54,179 nucleotides of DNA from UBA1723 sp018066165 (GCA_018066165.1 JAGHRX010000099.1:1-54179); one strand, 5' to 3'; shown: positions 17,601 to 25,401, counted from the stretch's first letter. The notes: a model not told the origin generated them from the sequence alone. A program made the numbers and translations.

Positions 17601-19204
17601 TCTTCCGATTCAATCCAGTTCAACTTGTCGATATTGGCGTCTTTGATGCTTGCGGTGAAATTCATCACAGGCATATCCCTGTGTTTCATGTTGACATTTC
17701 CCTCAAACTCACAAGAGATGTTGTCATCCTTGAGTGAGAAATTACCGGTGTAGCTTCTGTCGTTCAGCTTTCCATTCAGCGTCACACCCTGGTAGAGATA
17801 GTCTTTGAAGTAGAAAGTGTCGATCTTTCCGGCAAGCTCCATATCAAACTTTTCAGCCTCGACTTTCTGGATGTCCACCTCAAGTTCAAATGCAGTTTTG
17901 CCCAGACCGCTCTCTTTTCCGAACAGTTTGGTAAGATCGAAATTCCTTGCGGAGGACGCTCCGATGATGCCGAATTTCTCGTATTTGTTGTCGTTGGCTT
18001 TGATCATGACGTCTGTTGATATGTTTCCTCCATCGGTAGCAAGTTCTCCTTCCGCATACAGTTCTTTGAATTTGCCATAGACATTTCCTGCGAATCTGAT
18101 CAAACCGAGAGAGTCGGCAACAGGAGGAAGGTAGACCGGACGGTCGATGATCAACTGACCGATTTTTTTTGCGTCATTGGCAGTCAAAGTGATGGAGTTG
18201 AATTTAGCGTCAATGCCTATAGAGTCGATGCTGAAAATATTGGTGAATTTGAAATCCGCGTCGAACGTCATCGTTTCGCTCATGTCCATCTGGATGGATT
18301 TGAGGTTCATCTCTTGTTTTGAACCAATGATGCTTCCGCTTAGTCTGATATCGTCTTTTGAATTGCGGAACGAGTGGAATAGTGAAGAGAAATCGGCAAG
18401 ATGGATGTTAGACGGCTTTAAGGCGATGTCAATCCTACTGTCGGTATACCGGTGTAAATTCTCTTTGATTTTAGGAAGTTGGATCGACGCGTGCGACAAT
18501 GCCAACTGGCTGTTTTGCGTCTGCGTAACGAATTCGTCGAATTTGATTTCATCATCAGTGACAGTCATGGTTGTGGAAAGATTGCTCAATTCCAATCCCG
18601 ATCTCTCTTTGAAGTGCAGACGGTGCAATTTGTATTCCTGTTCGTTGTTGAACATTGATTCCTTGATGAACAAGGCTCCGTTGATATCGTTTAGCATGAT
18701 ATGTTGCGGACAGAAGATACTGTCGACGTAAGAGACATCTTCGTCGGCAACAAATTCCATTTTGCAATCAGTAAAAGCAAGCGACTCAAGGTCGAAATTC
18801 CAGTCGAATGAAGTGGTGTCGTTAGGGTTGGAGAACGAGTCCACAATAAAATCGTAGTTGTATTTCTGACGATTCTTCAGATATTTTATTCTCGCGTCGG
18901 CTTCGGTAAGCTGGATAGTACGGAAGCTGATGCACGACTTGAAAAGAGGCAGCACATTAAGTGTCACCTTGGCTCTGTCAACGTAAAACAAGGTGTCCTT
19001 TTCTTCGTCTGATATATATAACTGATTGATGATAAATGCGTTGGGAAAGTTCCAATCAATGCGTTCCAAAGATACATCTGCTCCAGTACGCGCTTCGAGA
19101 TCCCTCGTTACTTTGCGTACGACCTTACTTTGTAGTTGCTCATTTTGCAATACAAAATACGCCGCCGTAAATAAGGAGAAAACAAGTGCGGCAAGAATAA
19201 GCAC
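14690..19204 (-). CDS. tamB: Translocation and assembly module protein TamB (DUF490)
   Basis: 1504 residues from a GTG at 19202-19204. N-terminal membrane anchor (LILAALVFSLFTAAYFVLQ), long repetitive beta-strand region, and a C-terminal DUF490 domain (roughly 1050-1460, with NGNLTFNYDGRDDLFKMYGQYQITKGDYLF). TamB spans the periplasm and works with an Omp85 partner in outer membrane assembly and lipid transport; the Bacteroidota partner TamL is at 25438-27789. No ATG is available in frame upstream. The frame stays open upstream and encodes a basic KIKKLTYIV stretch, so a non-ATG start (for instance ATT near 19235) is possible. The last about 15 codons (NDNVNVDDNENKNE) are written by a hexameric DNA repeat. 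Confidence 0.9.
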   Translation of the reverse strand: MLILAALVFSLFTAAYFVLQNEQLQSKVVRKVTRDLEARTGADVSLERIDWNFPNAFIINQLYISDEEKDTLFYVDRAKVTLNVLPLFKSCISFRTIQLTEADARIKYLKNRQKYNYDFIVDSFSNPNDTTSFDWNFDLESLAFTDCKMEFVADEDVSYVDSIFCPQHIMLNDINGALFIKESMFNNEQEYKLHRLHFKERSGLELSNLSTTMTVTDDEIKFDEFVTQTQNSQLALSHASIQLPKIKENLHRYTDSRIDIALKPSNIHLADFSSLFHSFRNSKDDIRLSGSIIGSKQEMNLKSIQMDMSETMTFDADFKFTNIFSIDSIGIDAKFNSITLTANDAKKIGQLIIDRPVYLPPVADSLGLIRFAGNVYGKFKELYAEGELATDGGNISTDVMIKANDNKYEKFGIIGASSARNFDLTKLFGKESGLGKTAFELEVDIQKVEAEKFDMELAGKIDTFYFKDYLYQGVTLNGKLNDRSYTGNFSLKDDNISCEFEGNVNMKHRDMPVMNFTASIKDANIDKLNWIESEDPVTVSFDITTNCTGKTIDDLSGSVTLDNFLCTRGDRYLYLNLFTLNTVPSKNGKKRINIISDYINGNVEGKYSFATLVDNMKQIAYSYLPTLKEMDPKYVEPSTSESANDFTFSFAIENTEPINDIVELPVVIQQKSTLKGFINDSTKKFQLRFEAPLFIYNDNIVEDALLLVENPHEDLKVVCRSTYSDPDKRRYPYYISLNSNAKNDNLDLRLSFSNSEDVTYSGNLSLKTALKGYTKDGLSADISIIPSKVVIKDSVWSIGAGEIELRPKLLDVKKFEIENSYQKFHAQGKTTDLKDDSLRIWFTDLDVTQFSKILDNKYITFGGIGDGDFYLTKLFSNPTIEGKLGLFDAYLNNYPFGDMQAEFGYDKKNNTLIFGTDVVTAWETHEKSEIDGAVYFDNDSLFIDGKLRDIDMKFLRIWLDGVLSNNTGVLNTDVLAYGKFDDIGLEGIGLVRDFDFNIDYTNVKYTFSDTVWMRHNSFRLDGINIKDQEGNNGLLSALILCEGFLHWKYAVNLDSDHLLALNTNETDNDLFYGKAYIGGKVGVSGSGDELNIDIKAKTKKDSKLIVPLDGAKGVDDAGFITFKKNSKMTTQELRRARRQKIQKIREEEAETPIIVNVNAALEATPDAQVSLILDQKLGDAIRARGNGNLTFNYDGRDDLFKMYGQYQITKGDYLFTIQSIIARKFELLDGSTVRWNGDPTAAIVDIDAKYTLSAYVGDILAENNVTTTQVNCLMDISGTISKPTVKFDLDMPNIDDDMMRKVKSVINTDEAMNRNVASLLAFGTFNTSDIGTTNNNMSAMGFAALSSEISGLLSKINNDVNVGVNVRPDQFTQNTEFEVALSTGLFNDRLLLNGNFGRREGLSALQNEISSSAIVDFDVEYKISSNGRFRGKAFNRSSNSYLRNIGSQTQGLGLLYRHDYDDAEELISTYISPFKKMFGKKRRKNDNVNVDDNENKNESQKKDK
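14711..14750 (-). repeat. Hexameric repeat inside the 3' end of tamB
   Basis: On the coding strand GATAAC/GTTAAC/GTTGAC/GAAAAC-type hexamers encode the Asn/Val/Asp/Glu tail of TamB. Same class as the intergenic arrays at 9111, 13980 and 49752. Confidence 0.7.
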
Positions 19205-19222
19205 TATGTAAGTAAGTTTTTT

Positions 19223-19230
19223 TATCTTTG
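19223..19230 (+). promoter_or_regulatory. Promoter -7 element for tsaD
   Basis: TATCTTTG on the plus strand, 61 bases before the tsaD ATG. It lies within the divergent tamB/tsaD control region, about 30 bases from the opposing tamB element. Confidence 0.55.
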
Positions 19231-19260
19231 TATAAATTTTGCAGTCATTGAATAATGCTA

Positions 19261-19268
19261 CAAAGTTA
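19261..19268 (-). promoter_or_regulatory. Promoter -7 element for tamB
   Basis: TAACTTTG on the minus strand. It predicts a transcript start near 19255, leaving about 50 bases before the GTG start of tamB. Confidence 0.55.
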
Positions 19269-19291
19269 ATGATAATTAAAAAGATTTGAAA

Positions 19292-20311
19292 ATGTCAATA
19301 AACATTTTAGCGATAGAATCTTCGTGCGACGACACTTCTGCTGCCGTTTTGCAGGACAATATCCTTTTGTCCAATGTGATTGCGAGCCAAAAGGTGCATG
19401 AAAGTTACGGTGGAGTGGTGCCAGAGTTGGCTTCACGAGCTCATCAGCAGAACATTGTCCCTGTGGTGAGTGAGGCGATCAAGCGTTCTGGATTGAAGAA
19501 GGAGGACCTTAACGCTGTAGCTTACACTCGTGGTCCGGGATTGATGGGTAGCCTTATGGTCGGCACTTCGTTTGCTAAGGGTTTCTCATTGTCGTTGGGA
19601 ATTCCGTTGATTGATGTCAACCATCTTCAGGCTCATATTTTAGCCCATTTCATCGAGGAAAAGGGTGAAGACCATAAGTGTCCGCCATTCCCATTCCTAT
19701 GCCTTCTTGTGTCAGGAGGAAACTCACAGATTGTGTTGGTGGAAAACTACAACAAGATGAATATCATCGGTCAGACTATCGACGACGCTGCTGGTGAGGC
19801 ATTCGACAAATGCGCTAAGGTGATGGGCTTGCCTTATCCAGGAGGCCCAGTTGTGGACAAGTTGGCTAAAGAGGGAAATCCAGAGGCATTCAAGTTCTGC
19901 AAACCACATATTCCTGGTTTGGATTATAGCTTCAGTGGATTAAAGACATCTTTCCTTTACACTTTGCGAGACGAGATCGCTAAGAATGAAAACTTTGTTG
20001 CGGAGAATGTCAACGACTTATGCGCGTCATTGCAGACAACTGTGGTGGATATTTTGATGGACAAGCTTCGTAAGGCTGTAAAGCAGACAGGAATCAACCA
20101 CGTCGCTGTGGCAGGTGGAGTGTCGGCAAATTCAGCGTTGAGAGCCGCATTCGAGGATCACGCCCGTCGCTACAAGTGGAACATCTACATTCCAAAGTTT
20201 GGCTACACTACTGATAACGCAGCTATGGTCGGCATCACTGGTTATTTCAAATACAAAGATGGCGATTTCAGCGACGTCTCGCTACCACCATTCGCAAAAG
20301 TCACAATTTGA
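19292..20311 (+). CDS. tsaD: tRNA threonylcarbamoyladenosine transferase TsaD
   Basis: 339 residues from ATG 19292 (MSINILAIESSCDDTSAAV); an in-frame TTG two codons earlier is less likely. ASKHA fold with the metal-binding HLQAH motif (DVNHLQAHILAH), LLVSGGNSQIVLV, and the C-terminal AVAGGVSANSALR and YTTDNAAMVG blocks. Transfers the threonylcarbamoyl group from TC-AMP to A37 of ANN-decoding tRNAs, with TsaB and TsaE. Essential or near-essential in most bacteria. Divergent from tamB and expressed from its own promoter at 19223. Confidence 0.97.
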   Translation: MSINILAIESSCDDTSAAVLQDNILLSNVIASQKVHESYGGVVPELASRAHQQNIVPVVSEAIKRSGLKKEDLNAVAYTRGPGLMGSLMVGTSFAKGFSLSLGIPLIDVNHLQAHILAHFIEEKGEDHKCPPFPFLCLLVSGGNSQIVLVENYNKMNIIGQTIDDAAGEAFDKCAKVMGLPYPGGPVVDKLAKEGNPEAFKFCKPHIPGLDYSFSGLKTSFLYTLRDEIAKNENFVAENVNDLCASLQTTVVDILMDKLRKAVKQTGINHVAVAGGVSANSALRAAFEDHARRYKWNIYIPKFGYTTDNAAMVGITGYFKYKDGDFSDVSLPPFAKVTI

Positions 20312-20336
20312 TAGAAATTATAAATTCGAAATGCTG

Positions 20337-20551
20337 AATGCGGAATTAAGATTGAATTCTAATTCCGCATTTATTATGGGCTGTTGTTTCAAACGAGGAT
20401 TGTTAAGGGCGGGACGCCCTAACCCTCTCTCCAACGCGAGCCCGTAGGGCGAGCGTGTAAAAAATAAGCGTGTTTGAACAACTCGTGTATAATTGCCATT
20501 ATAAATTAGAAATGCGGAATTAAGATTGAATTTTAATTCCGCATTTATTAT
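20337..20551 (+). repeat. Pair of direct hairpin repeats flanking dispersed-repeat copy B
   Basis: Units at 20337-20377 and 20511-20551 share AATGCGGAATTA...TAATTCCGCATT (12-bp arms around an 11-base loop) and differ by one base. Upstream flanks (ATTATAAATT) are shared too. The first unit probably terminates tsaD transcription. Confidence 0.75.
20395..20454 (-). repeat. Dispersed GC-rich hairpin repeat, copy B
   Basis: Minus-strand orientation of the family (GCTCGCCCTACGGGCTCGCG ... AGGGCGTCCCGCCCTTAAC ... ATCCTC). Embedded between the two hairpin repeats described at 20337-20551. Confidence 0.75.
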
Positions 20552-20713
20552 TGACAAATAATTGACAATTCGATTTTCGTATGTATTATCAATGTGTATA
20601 ATACAACAGAAAACAGCGTTTTATAATATATTTCACGCTTGGAAAACCCACAAACTCGTTTGTTCTGGAAAACCCCAAAACGGGGAAAACATTAACAAAT
20701 GAAAACCATGTTC

Positions 20714-20749
20714 GAAGTTGTTTATTTGTTAGGCACGTTTTCTGTTCTA
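20714..20749 (+). repeat. Shared upstream element, copy 2 (before the thioesterase)
   Basis: Matches 12901-12936 with a few changes; common end GGCACGTTTTCTGTTCTA. Lies 47 bases upstream of the thioesterase start. Confidence 0.6.
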
Positions 20750-20796
20750 AACTACTCGCGAAACTTGATTGACATAGTTTTATTTAGAAAAATACA

Positions 20797-21270
20797 ATGA
20801 AGAAAGTAAGAAGTCCTTGGCTTGGTCAAGAAGGATATGATTGCATTGCTTGCTCCCCAACAAACCCCATCGGATTGAAGATGGAGTTTTACGTTGAAGG
20901 AGAAGAGATGATCGGAATATGGAAGAGTAAACCACATTACGACGGATGGAGTGGAGTAGTGCACGGAGGAATCCAGTCGTTGATGCTCGATGAGGTCGGA
21001 GCATGGTGGGTTCACTATTTCAAGCAGGCTGCAACAGTCACTGCTAAATTGGAAGTGAAGTTCATTAAAAGTGTGAAATCATCTTGGCCAGAAATAAAAC
21101 TTAAGGCCACAAAGGTCAAAGACTTACGCAAGTTTGTAGCACTGCATATCGAACTCTTGTCACCAGAAGGAGAAGTGTGTGGATCAGCAGAAGGCACATA
21201 CTATATTGTGCCAAAAGAAGAGTCGGAAAAAGACTACGGCTTCCACGGATGCTTCTTGGAGGAAGAATAG
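20797..21270 (+). CDS. Hotdog-fold thioesterase (PaaI-like)
   Basis: 157 residues. Hotdog thioesterase signature GVVHGGIQSLMLDEVGAWW (about 53-71), followed by KLEVKFIKSVKSSWPEI. The family hydrolyses acyl-CoA or aryl-CoA thioesters in the cytoplasm; the substrate is not evident. N-terminal Cys pair region GYDCIACSPTNPIGL is seen in a subset of these proteins. Acidic C-terminus. Stands alone; no -7 TAnnTTTG was found close to the start. Confidence 0.85.
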   Translation: MKKVRSPWLGQEGYDCIACSPTNPIGLKMEFYVEGEEMIGIWKSKPHYDGWSGVVHGGIQSLMLDEVGAWWVHYFKQAATVTAKLEVKFIKSVKSSWPEIKLKATKVKDLRKFVALHIELLSPEGEVCGSAEGTYYIVPKEESEKDYGFHGCFLEEE

Positions 21271-21475
21271 TGTGTCGGATTCGGGTGTCGGGAATAATCC
21301 GGAAATCAATGAAACCGACACCATGTATTCAGTCTTCGACCGAACACATGGAATCGGCTATCGTCGCAAGCGAACCAGGTCCGCTGGACCTGATTGCGTG
21401 GTTAATCTCAGCTAATTTGGTGGATGGTAAGCGTGTGTCGATTCCTGCACGGCAGGTGTCGGTTGCGTTCATTCC

Positions 21476-21952
21476 TCAATACTTCACCAATTCCTTGATG
21501 ATTGATTTGATCTCTCCCTTAGAGATGTAGCCGATGCTCAAATATGGATCTCCCTCTTTCGGAATGAACATAAGTGTCGGAAGCGACTGCACGTTGAATG
21601 CTATGGCAAGACGTGACTCCTCTTCCGCGTTGACCTTGTAGAAATCCACGTCGCCTTTATATTCTTTCGACAATGCCTCCAAACTTGGGGCTATCTTCTT
21701 GCATGGAGCGCACCAAGAGGCATAGAAATCAATCACGATCGGACGGTTGGATTTGTTTGTCCACTTCTGTAGCGTATCGTGCTCGAAATCATAGATTTTG
21801 CTGATAAACTGTTCGTATGATATTGATGGGATAGTATGCTCGTCCGACGACTCCTTCACATCTTTCATTTTTGCCTGTGTCTCGACTCCGTTCTTTGGTG
21901 TGCAGCACGAAAGGGATAGCATAGCTATTATTGCTCGTAGAAAGTTTTTCAT
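21476..21952 (-). CDS. Thioredoxin-like lipoprotein
   Basis: 158 residues. Short signal peptide ending in the lipobox SLSC (Cys16 or Cys17), polar linker to about 55, then a thioredoxin domain with the redox motif WCAPC and cis-Pro in SLPTLMFIPKEG. Predicted envelope-anchored thiol:disulfide oxidoreductase. Its ATG overlaps the stop of the LRR gene by four bases (ATGA), indicating coupled translation. Confidence 0.88.
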   Translation of the reverse strand: MKNFLRAIIAMLSLSCCTPKNGVETQAKMKDVKESSDEHTIPSISYEQFISKIYDFEHDTLQKWTNKSNRPIVIDFYASWCAPCKKIAPSLEALSKEYKGDVDFYKVNAEEESRLAIAFNVQSLPTLMFIPKEGDPYLSIGYISKGEIKSIIKELVKY

Positions 21953-23037
21953 TTTGCGAATTTTTTAGTTTTTAAATTTGGACAATCGTAGAATGAGAAC
22001 TCTGCCTCAGATTCCACGTTTTCTCCTGTTATCTCTATCAATGAATGGCAGCTCATGAAGGTGCCGTCCTCTATTTTCTTAATTCCATTTGGCAGTGCGA
22101 CGCGGGTTAGCGATTCGCATCCTGAAAACGCTGCCTCTCTGATCGTGAGTAGCGACGCGAGGTCTTGAAGATTTATGTTGGCCAAACTATTGCATCCGTC
22201 AAACGCGTTCACGCCAATCTCCATCAATGATGCTGGGAGTGTGATGCTTGCCAGTTTCTTGCAGTCGGAGAAGGCTCCGTAGGCGATGGCGTTCATCGTG
22301 CCTTTTAACGACAATTCTGACATGTTCTCACATCCGTGGAATGTCATCTTAGGTAGAGTGTCGAAATTGGCCTCTATTGTGGCTGATTTTAAGGCACTAC
22401 AGCCGTTGAAAACGTATTCGCCAAGGGAATCCACGAAAGATGGAATTACCAGCGTCTCCAATCCGCTACGGTCGAAAGCATGGTCGCCGATGGATAGGCG
22501 AGTGTTGCCTGGCTCAAACACTACTGATTTAAGAGCAAGGTTTTCGCCGAATGCCCATGATTTGATATGGCTGACGCTCTTTGGAATGCGTATCGTCTGC
22601 AATGCTCTGCACGCGATAAAAGCGTCGTGATCGATCATTTTTAGCGTAGACGGTAGGGTTGCCGACTCAAGTGATGTGCAGAGGAAGAAACAGTGGTGAG
22701 GCACAACCTCCACTCCCTCAGGAATGGCAATCGATTTCAGTTTGGCGCACTCAGCAAAAGCAGTCGGACCAATTGCCTTGAGTCTCGACGGAAGTTTAAC
22801 CGTCTCCACCTTTCCACATTTAGCGAAAGCCTGTTTGGCAATTTTTGTCACGGCATAATATTTCCCCTCATTCTCCACTGAGTCTGGAATCACCACCGCT
22901 TTCGAGATGGATTTGTTGGCAGACAGAAGCGTCGCCTCTCCCGTCGTCTCATCAAAAGAGAAGGAAAAGGGTGCTGCAGCCCATAGCATGACACTATTGA
23001 GCAATACGGATAGAGTGAGAATGATAAGTCTTTTCAT
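21949..23037 (-). CDS. BspA-type leucine-rich repeat protein, exported
   Basis: 362 residues. Signal peptide (RLIILTLSVLLNSVMLWAAA) and about ten LRR_5/BspA (Treponema pallidum-type) repeats of about 23 residues with the pattern AFxxCxxLxxIxxPxxxxxIxxxAF. Such proteins are commonly surface or periplasmic adhesion/binding proteins in Bacteroidales. Start at 23037 is chosen because the upstream in-frame ATG (23061) would overlap the promoter -7 motif at 23059-23066. Its stop overlaps the start of the thioredoxin-like lipoprotein, so the pair form an operon. Confidence 0.88.
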   Translation of the reverse strand: MKRLIILTLSVLLNSVMLWAAAPFSFSFDETTGEATLLSANKSISKAVVIPDSVENEGKYYAVTKIAKQAFAKCGKVETVKLPSRLKAIGPTAFAECAKLKSIAIPEGVEVVPHHCFFLCTSLESATLPSTLKMIDHDAFIACRALQTIRIPKSVSHIKSWAFGENLALKSVVFEPGNTRLSIGDHAFDRSGLETLVIPSFVDSLGEYVFNGCSALKSATIEANFDTLPKMTFHGCENMSELSLKGTMNAIAYGAFSDCKKLASITLPASLMEIGVNAFDGCNSLANINLQDLASLLTIREAAFSGCESLTRVALPNGIKKIEDGTFMSCHSLIEITGENVESEAEFSFYDCPNLKTKKFAK

Positions 23038-23058
23038 CTGACTGCTTTTTAATAAACA

Positions 23059-23066
23059 CAAAGGTA
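23059..23066 (-). promoter_or_regulatory. Promoter -7 element for the LRR-thioredoxin operon
   Basis: TACCTTTG on the minus strand, 21 bases before the start codon at 23037. Confidence 0.55.
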
Positions 23067-23119
23067 GGATAGTAGACGAATATTTACAACAAAATAGGTT
23101 AAACTTTTGATTCTTAAAT

Positions 23120-23155
23120 GGAAAATAAAAAAGAGGAGGGCAAAATGCTCTCCTC
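23120..23155 (-). terminator. Intrinsic terminator of the lipocalin-like lipoprotein gene
   Basis: Minus strand: GAGGAG arms (extended by GC pairs) around a TTTT loop, then TTTTTTATTTT. It lies 25 bases past the stop codon at 23181. Confidence 0.75.
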
Positions 23156-23180
23156 TGATATGAAAACTTGGGTTATTCAA

Positions 23181-23900
23181 TTACTTTCTGTTGAAAACCA
23201 TTTTGTCCTCAGTAGTATATCCGAATTCTTTAAGCTCATCTGGAGAAACCATGTTTGCCAATGCTCCTAACTTGCTTGCATCAATAGACATAGACACCTT
23301 CATGTTGACAGTCAACTTGTCTCCATCTACAGTGGCGCTGAATTCATCTATATTTGTAACCATGGCATTGATAATCATATCCATAAAAATAGCCATCTCT
23401 GCCATTTCTCCTAATCCTTCCTTTATCTCTTCAATGGCATCTTCATCCATAGGGACTGGACCCTTCTTTAAAGTGACTGCCTTGCCATCTTCTGTGTACT
23501 CTAAAGTTAAATCAGTTCCATTCAGAGAATACTTTCCTGCCAATCCCTCATTATCAGCAAATGTTCCGTTTTCGTTGAAAATGACTGTGTTATCGAACAA
23601 AAACTCGGATTCATCAGCCTGGCCATTTGTTAGAGATGAACTTGCATTAGCGTCTAATACCCATGTGCCAACGATTCCTTTTTGCTCGTTCTGGTTCTGA
23701 TCGTTACCGCCGTTCTGGTTCTGATCGTTACCGCCGTTCTGGTTCTGATCATTACCGCCGTTCTGGTTCTGATCGTTGCCGCCGTTGTCTACGTTCTCCT
23801 GCTTAGGTTCCTCTTCGTCGTCATCTTCACAAGATGTCATAGAGACTGCTCCGAAGAATAGCATTGACCAAGAAAGCAATGCAAGCAAATGTTTTTTCAT
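23181..23900 (-). CDS. Lipoprotein with GGNDQNQN repeats and lipocalin-like domain
   Basis: 239 residues. Lipobox MTSC (Cys24), immediately followed by the strongly acidic EDDDEEEP. In Bacteroidota an acidic patch just after the Cys often acts as a surface-export signal, so surface exposure is likely. Residues about 40-71 are four copies of GGNDQNQN encoded by near-identical 24-base repeats. The remainder (IVGTWVLDANASSSL..., then IFNENGTFADNEGLAGKYSLNGTDLTLEY) resembles Bacteroidota lipocalin-like lipoproteins. Ligand unknown. It lies 39 bases after the phosphohexomutase gene and may be cotranscribed with it; a terminator follows. Confidence 0.85.
   Translation of the reverse strand: MKKHLLALLSWSMLFFGAVSMTSCEDDDEEEPKQENVDNGGNDQNQNGGNDQNQNGGNDQNQNGGNDQNQNEQKGIVGTWVLDANASSSLTNGQADESEFLFDNTVIFNENGTFADNEGLAGKYSLNGTDLTLEYTEDGKAVTLKKGPVPMDEDAIEEIKEGLGEMAEMAIFMDMIINAMVTNIDEFSATVDGDKLTVNMKVSMSIDASKLGALANMVSPDELKEFGYTTEDKMVFNRK
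23689..23784 (-). repeat. Four tandem 24-base repeats in a lipoprotein gene
   Basis: Units 23689-23712, 23713-23736, 23737-23760 and 23761-23784 differ by at most one base and each encodes GGNDQNQN. The unit length is a multiple of three, so copy-number change would lengthen or shorten the linker without a frameshift. Confidence 0.92.
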
Positions 23901-23939
23901 TTTTTGAAATTTTGTAGTTAGTTATTTGAATTTAATTCT

Positions 23940-25331
23940 TTATTTCTTAGTGATTTTAGCCACAGCGTCCATGATCTCCTTAGCTACCTTCTCTGCCTCA
24001 GCCTCAGTTGCTGCCTCAGAATAGATACGGATGATTGGCTCTGTGTTAGACTTTCTCAAGTGAACCCAGCTCTCAGCGAAGTCGATCTTAACGCCGTCGA
24101 TGTCGTTAACCTCTTCGTTCTTGTAAGCCTCCTTGATAGATGCAAGCACCTTGTCGACGTCGATGTCTGGAGTAAGCTGGATCTTGTTCTTAGAGATGAA
24201 GTATAGAGGGTACTCCTTCTTCAACTCGCTGACCTTGATAGCCTTATTAGCAAGGTGAGTCAAGAATAATGCGATACCGACCAAAGCGTCACGGCCGTAG
24301 TGGCTCTCTGGATAGATGACTCCTCCGTTACCCTCACCACCGATGACTGCGTTTGTAGCCTTCATCTTAGTTGTTACGTTAACCTCACCTACAGCTGCAG
24401 CGTTGTAAACACCACCACGCTTCTTAGTAACGTCACGTAGAGCACGAGTTGAGCTTAGGTTAGAAACTGTGTTACCTGGAGTCTTGCTCAATACATAGTC
24501 GGCAACTGATACCAATGTGTACTCCTCACCGAACATGTCTCCGTTCTCAGTGATGATAGCCAAACGGTCAACGTCTGGGTCAACAACGAAACCGACGTCT
24601 ACCTTCTCCTTCTTGCAAAGGTCAGCGATGCCAGTCAAGTTTGCTGGAATTGGCTCTGGGTTGTGTGCGAAGTGTCCTGTAGCCTCACAGTTCAAGCCCT
24701 TAACGTTCTTAACGCCAAGACGCTCAAGAAGCTTAGGCAAAATATTTCCACCTACTGAGTTGACACAGTCGATAGCAACAGTGAAGTTAGCCTTCTTGAT
24801 TGCCTCAACGTCAACAAGCTTCAAAGCCAATACCTTGTCGATATGGATATCATCGTAGTTGTTTACGTTCTTTACCTGTCCAAGATTGTCAACCTCAGCG
24901 AATGTGTATTCGTCGTTGTCGGCCATCTTCAACACCTCTTTTCCGTCAGCGTCAGAAAGGAACTCACCTCTCTCGTTAAGAAGCTTCAATGCGTTCCACT
25001 GCTTAGGGTTGTGGCTTGCAGTAAGGATGATACCACCGTCTGCCTTCTCGTTTACAACTGCGATCTCAGTTGTTGGAGTAGATGCAAGACCGATATTTAC
25101 AACGTTGACTCCAAGACCTACAAGCGTACCAGTAACGATTGAGTCTACCATTGGACCAGAGATTCTCGCGTCGCGACCTACAACGATAGTTGCTGCCTTC
25201 TTGCCACATCTCTTTGAGATCCAAGTGCCGAATGCTGCTGTGAATTTTACTACGTCAAGTGGAGTAAGGTTGTCACCTGTTCCGCCACCAATTGTTCCTC
25301 TAATTCCGGAAATTGATTTTATAAGTGTCAT
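23940..25331 (-). CDS. glmM: Phosphohexomutase, probably phosphoglucosamine mutase
   Basis: 463 residues. Active-site serine loop ILTASHNPKQWNALK (Ser106), metal-binding loop VVDPDVDRLA, sugar-binding loop GGEGNGGVIYP, and C-terminal phosphate-binding LRKSNTEPIIRIYSEA. This Bacteroidota form is usually annotated as phosphoglucosamine mutase (GlcN-6-P to GlcN-1-P for UDP-GlcNAc), though phosphomannomutase or phosphoglucomutase activity cannot be excluded from motifs. Divergent from tamL with overlapping control regions. Confidence 0.88.
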   Translation of the reverse strand: MTLIKSISGIRGTIGGGTGDNLTPLDVVKFTAAFGTWISKRCGKKAATIVVGRDARISGPMVDSIVTGTLVGLGVNVVNIGLASTPTTEIAVVNEKADGGIILTASHNPKQWNALKLLNERGEFLSDADGKEVLKMADNDEYTFAEVDNLGQVKNVNNYDDIHIDKVLALKLVDVEAIKKANFTVAIDCVNSVGGNILPKLLERLGVKNVKGLNCEATGHFAHNPEPIPANLTGIADLCKKEKVDVGFVVDPDVDRLAIITENGDMFGEEYTLVSVADYVLSKTPGNTVSNLSSTRALRDVTKKRGGVYNAAAVGEVNVTTKMKATNAVIGGEGNGGVIYPESHYGRDALVGIALFLTHLANKAIKVSELKKEYPLYFISKNKIQLTPDIDVDKVLASIKEAYKNEEVNDIDGVKIDFAESWVHLRKSNTEPIIRIYSEAATEAEAEKVAKEIMDAVAKITKK

Positions 25332-25367
25332 TTCTTGTTGTTTTTTTCGTTCAATCCATTATAAATG

Positions 25368-25375
25368 CAAATCTA
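25368..25375 (-). promoter_or_regulatory. Promoter -7 element for glmM
   Basis: TAGATTTG on the minus strand, 36 bases before the glmM start. Only 26 bases separate it from the opposing tamL element. Confidence 0.55.
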
Positions 25376-25401
25376 TAACAAAATTTTAGTGATAAAAAGA
25401 A

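Larger units (their letters stand above)
20312..20796. other. Repeat-rich 485-base intergenic region
   Basis: No gene is seen. It holds two near-identical 41-base hairpin units (20337-20377 and 20511-20551) that flank dispersed-repeat copy B (20395-20454). An AT-rich stretch with GGAAAAC motifs follows, then the element shared with the BASS transporter upstream region (20714-20749), about 50 bases before the thioesterase start. Confidence 0.75.

Noticed and set aside
18177..18731. Plus-strand frame of 184 codons antisense to tamB
   Set aside because: tamB is continuous and clearly coding across it; the antisense frame is rich in Ser/Leu/Met without recognisable domains.
21177..21530. Plus-strand frame across the thioesterase end and the thioredoxin-like gene
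   Set aside because: Overlaps two real genes and has no recognisable product. The 205-base gap itself (21271-21475) holds only small palindromes such as CAGGTCC/GGACCTG, fitting a convergent gene junction.
23689..23784. Regularly spaced repeats considered as a CRISPR array
   Set aside because: Units are contiguous 24-base tandem repeats with no spacers, in frame inside a lipoprotein gene.
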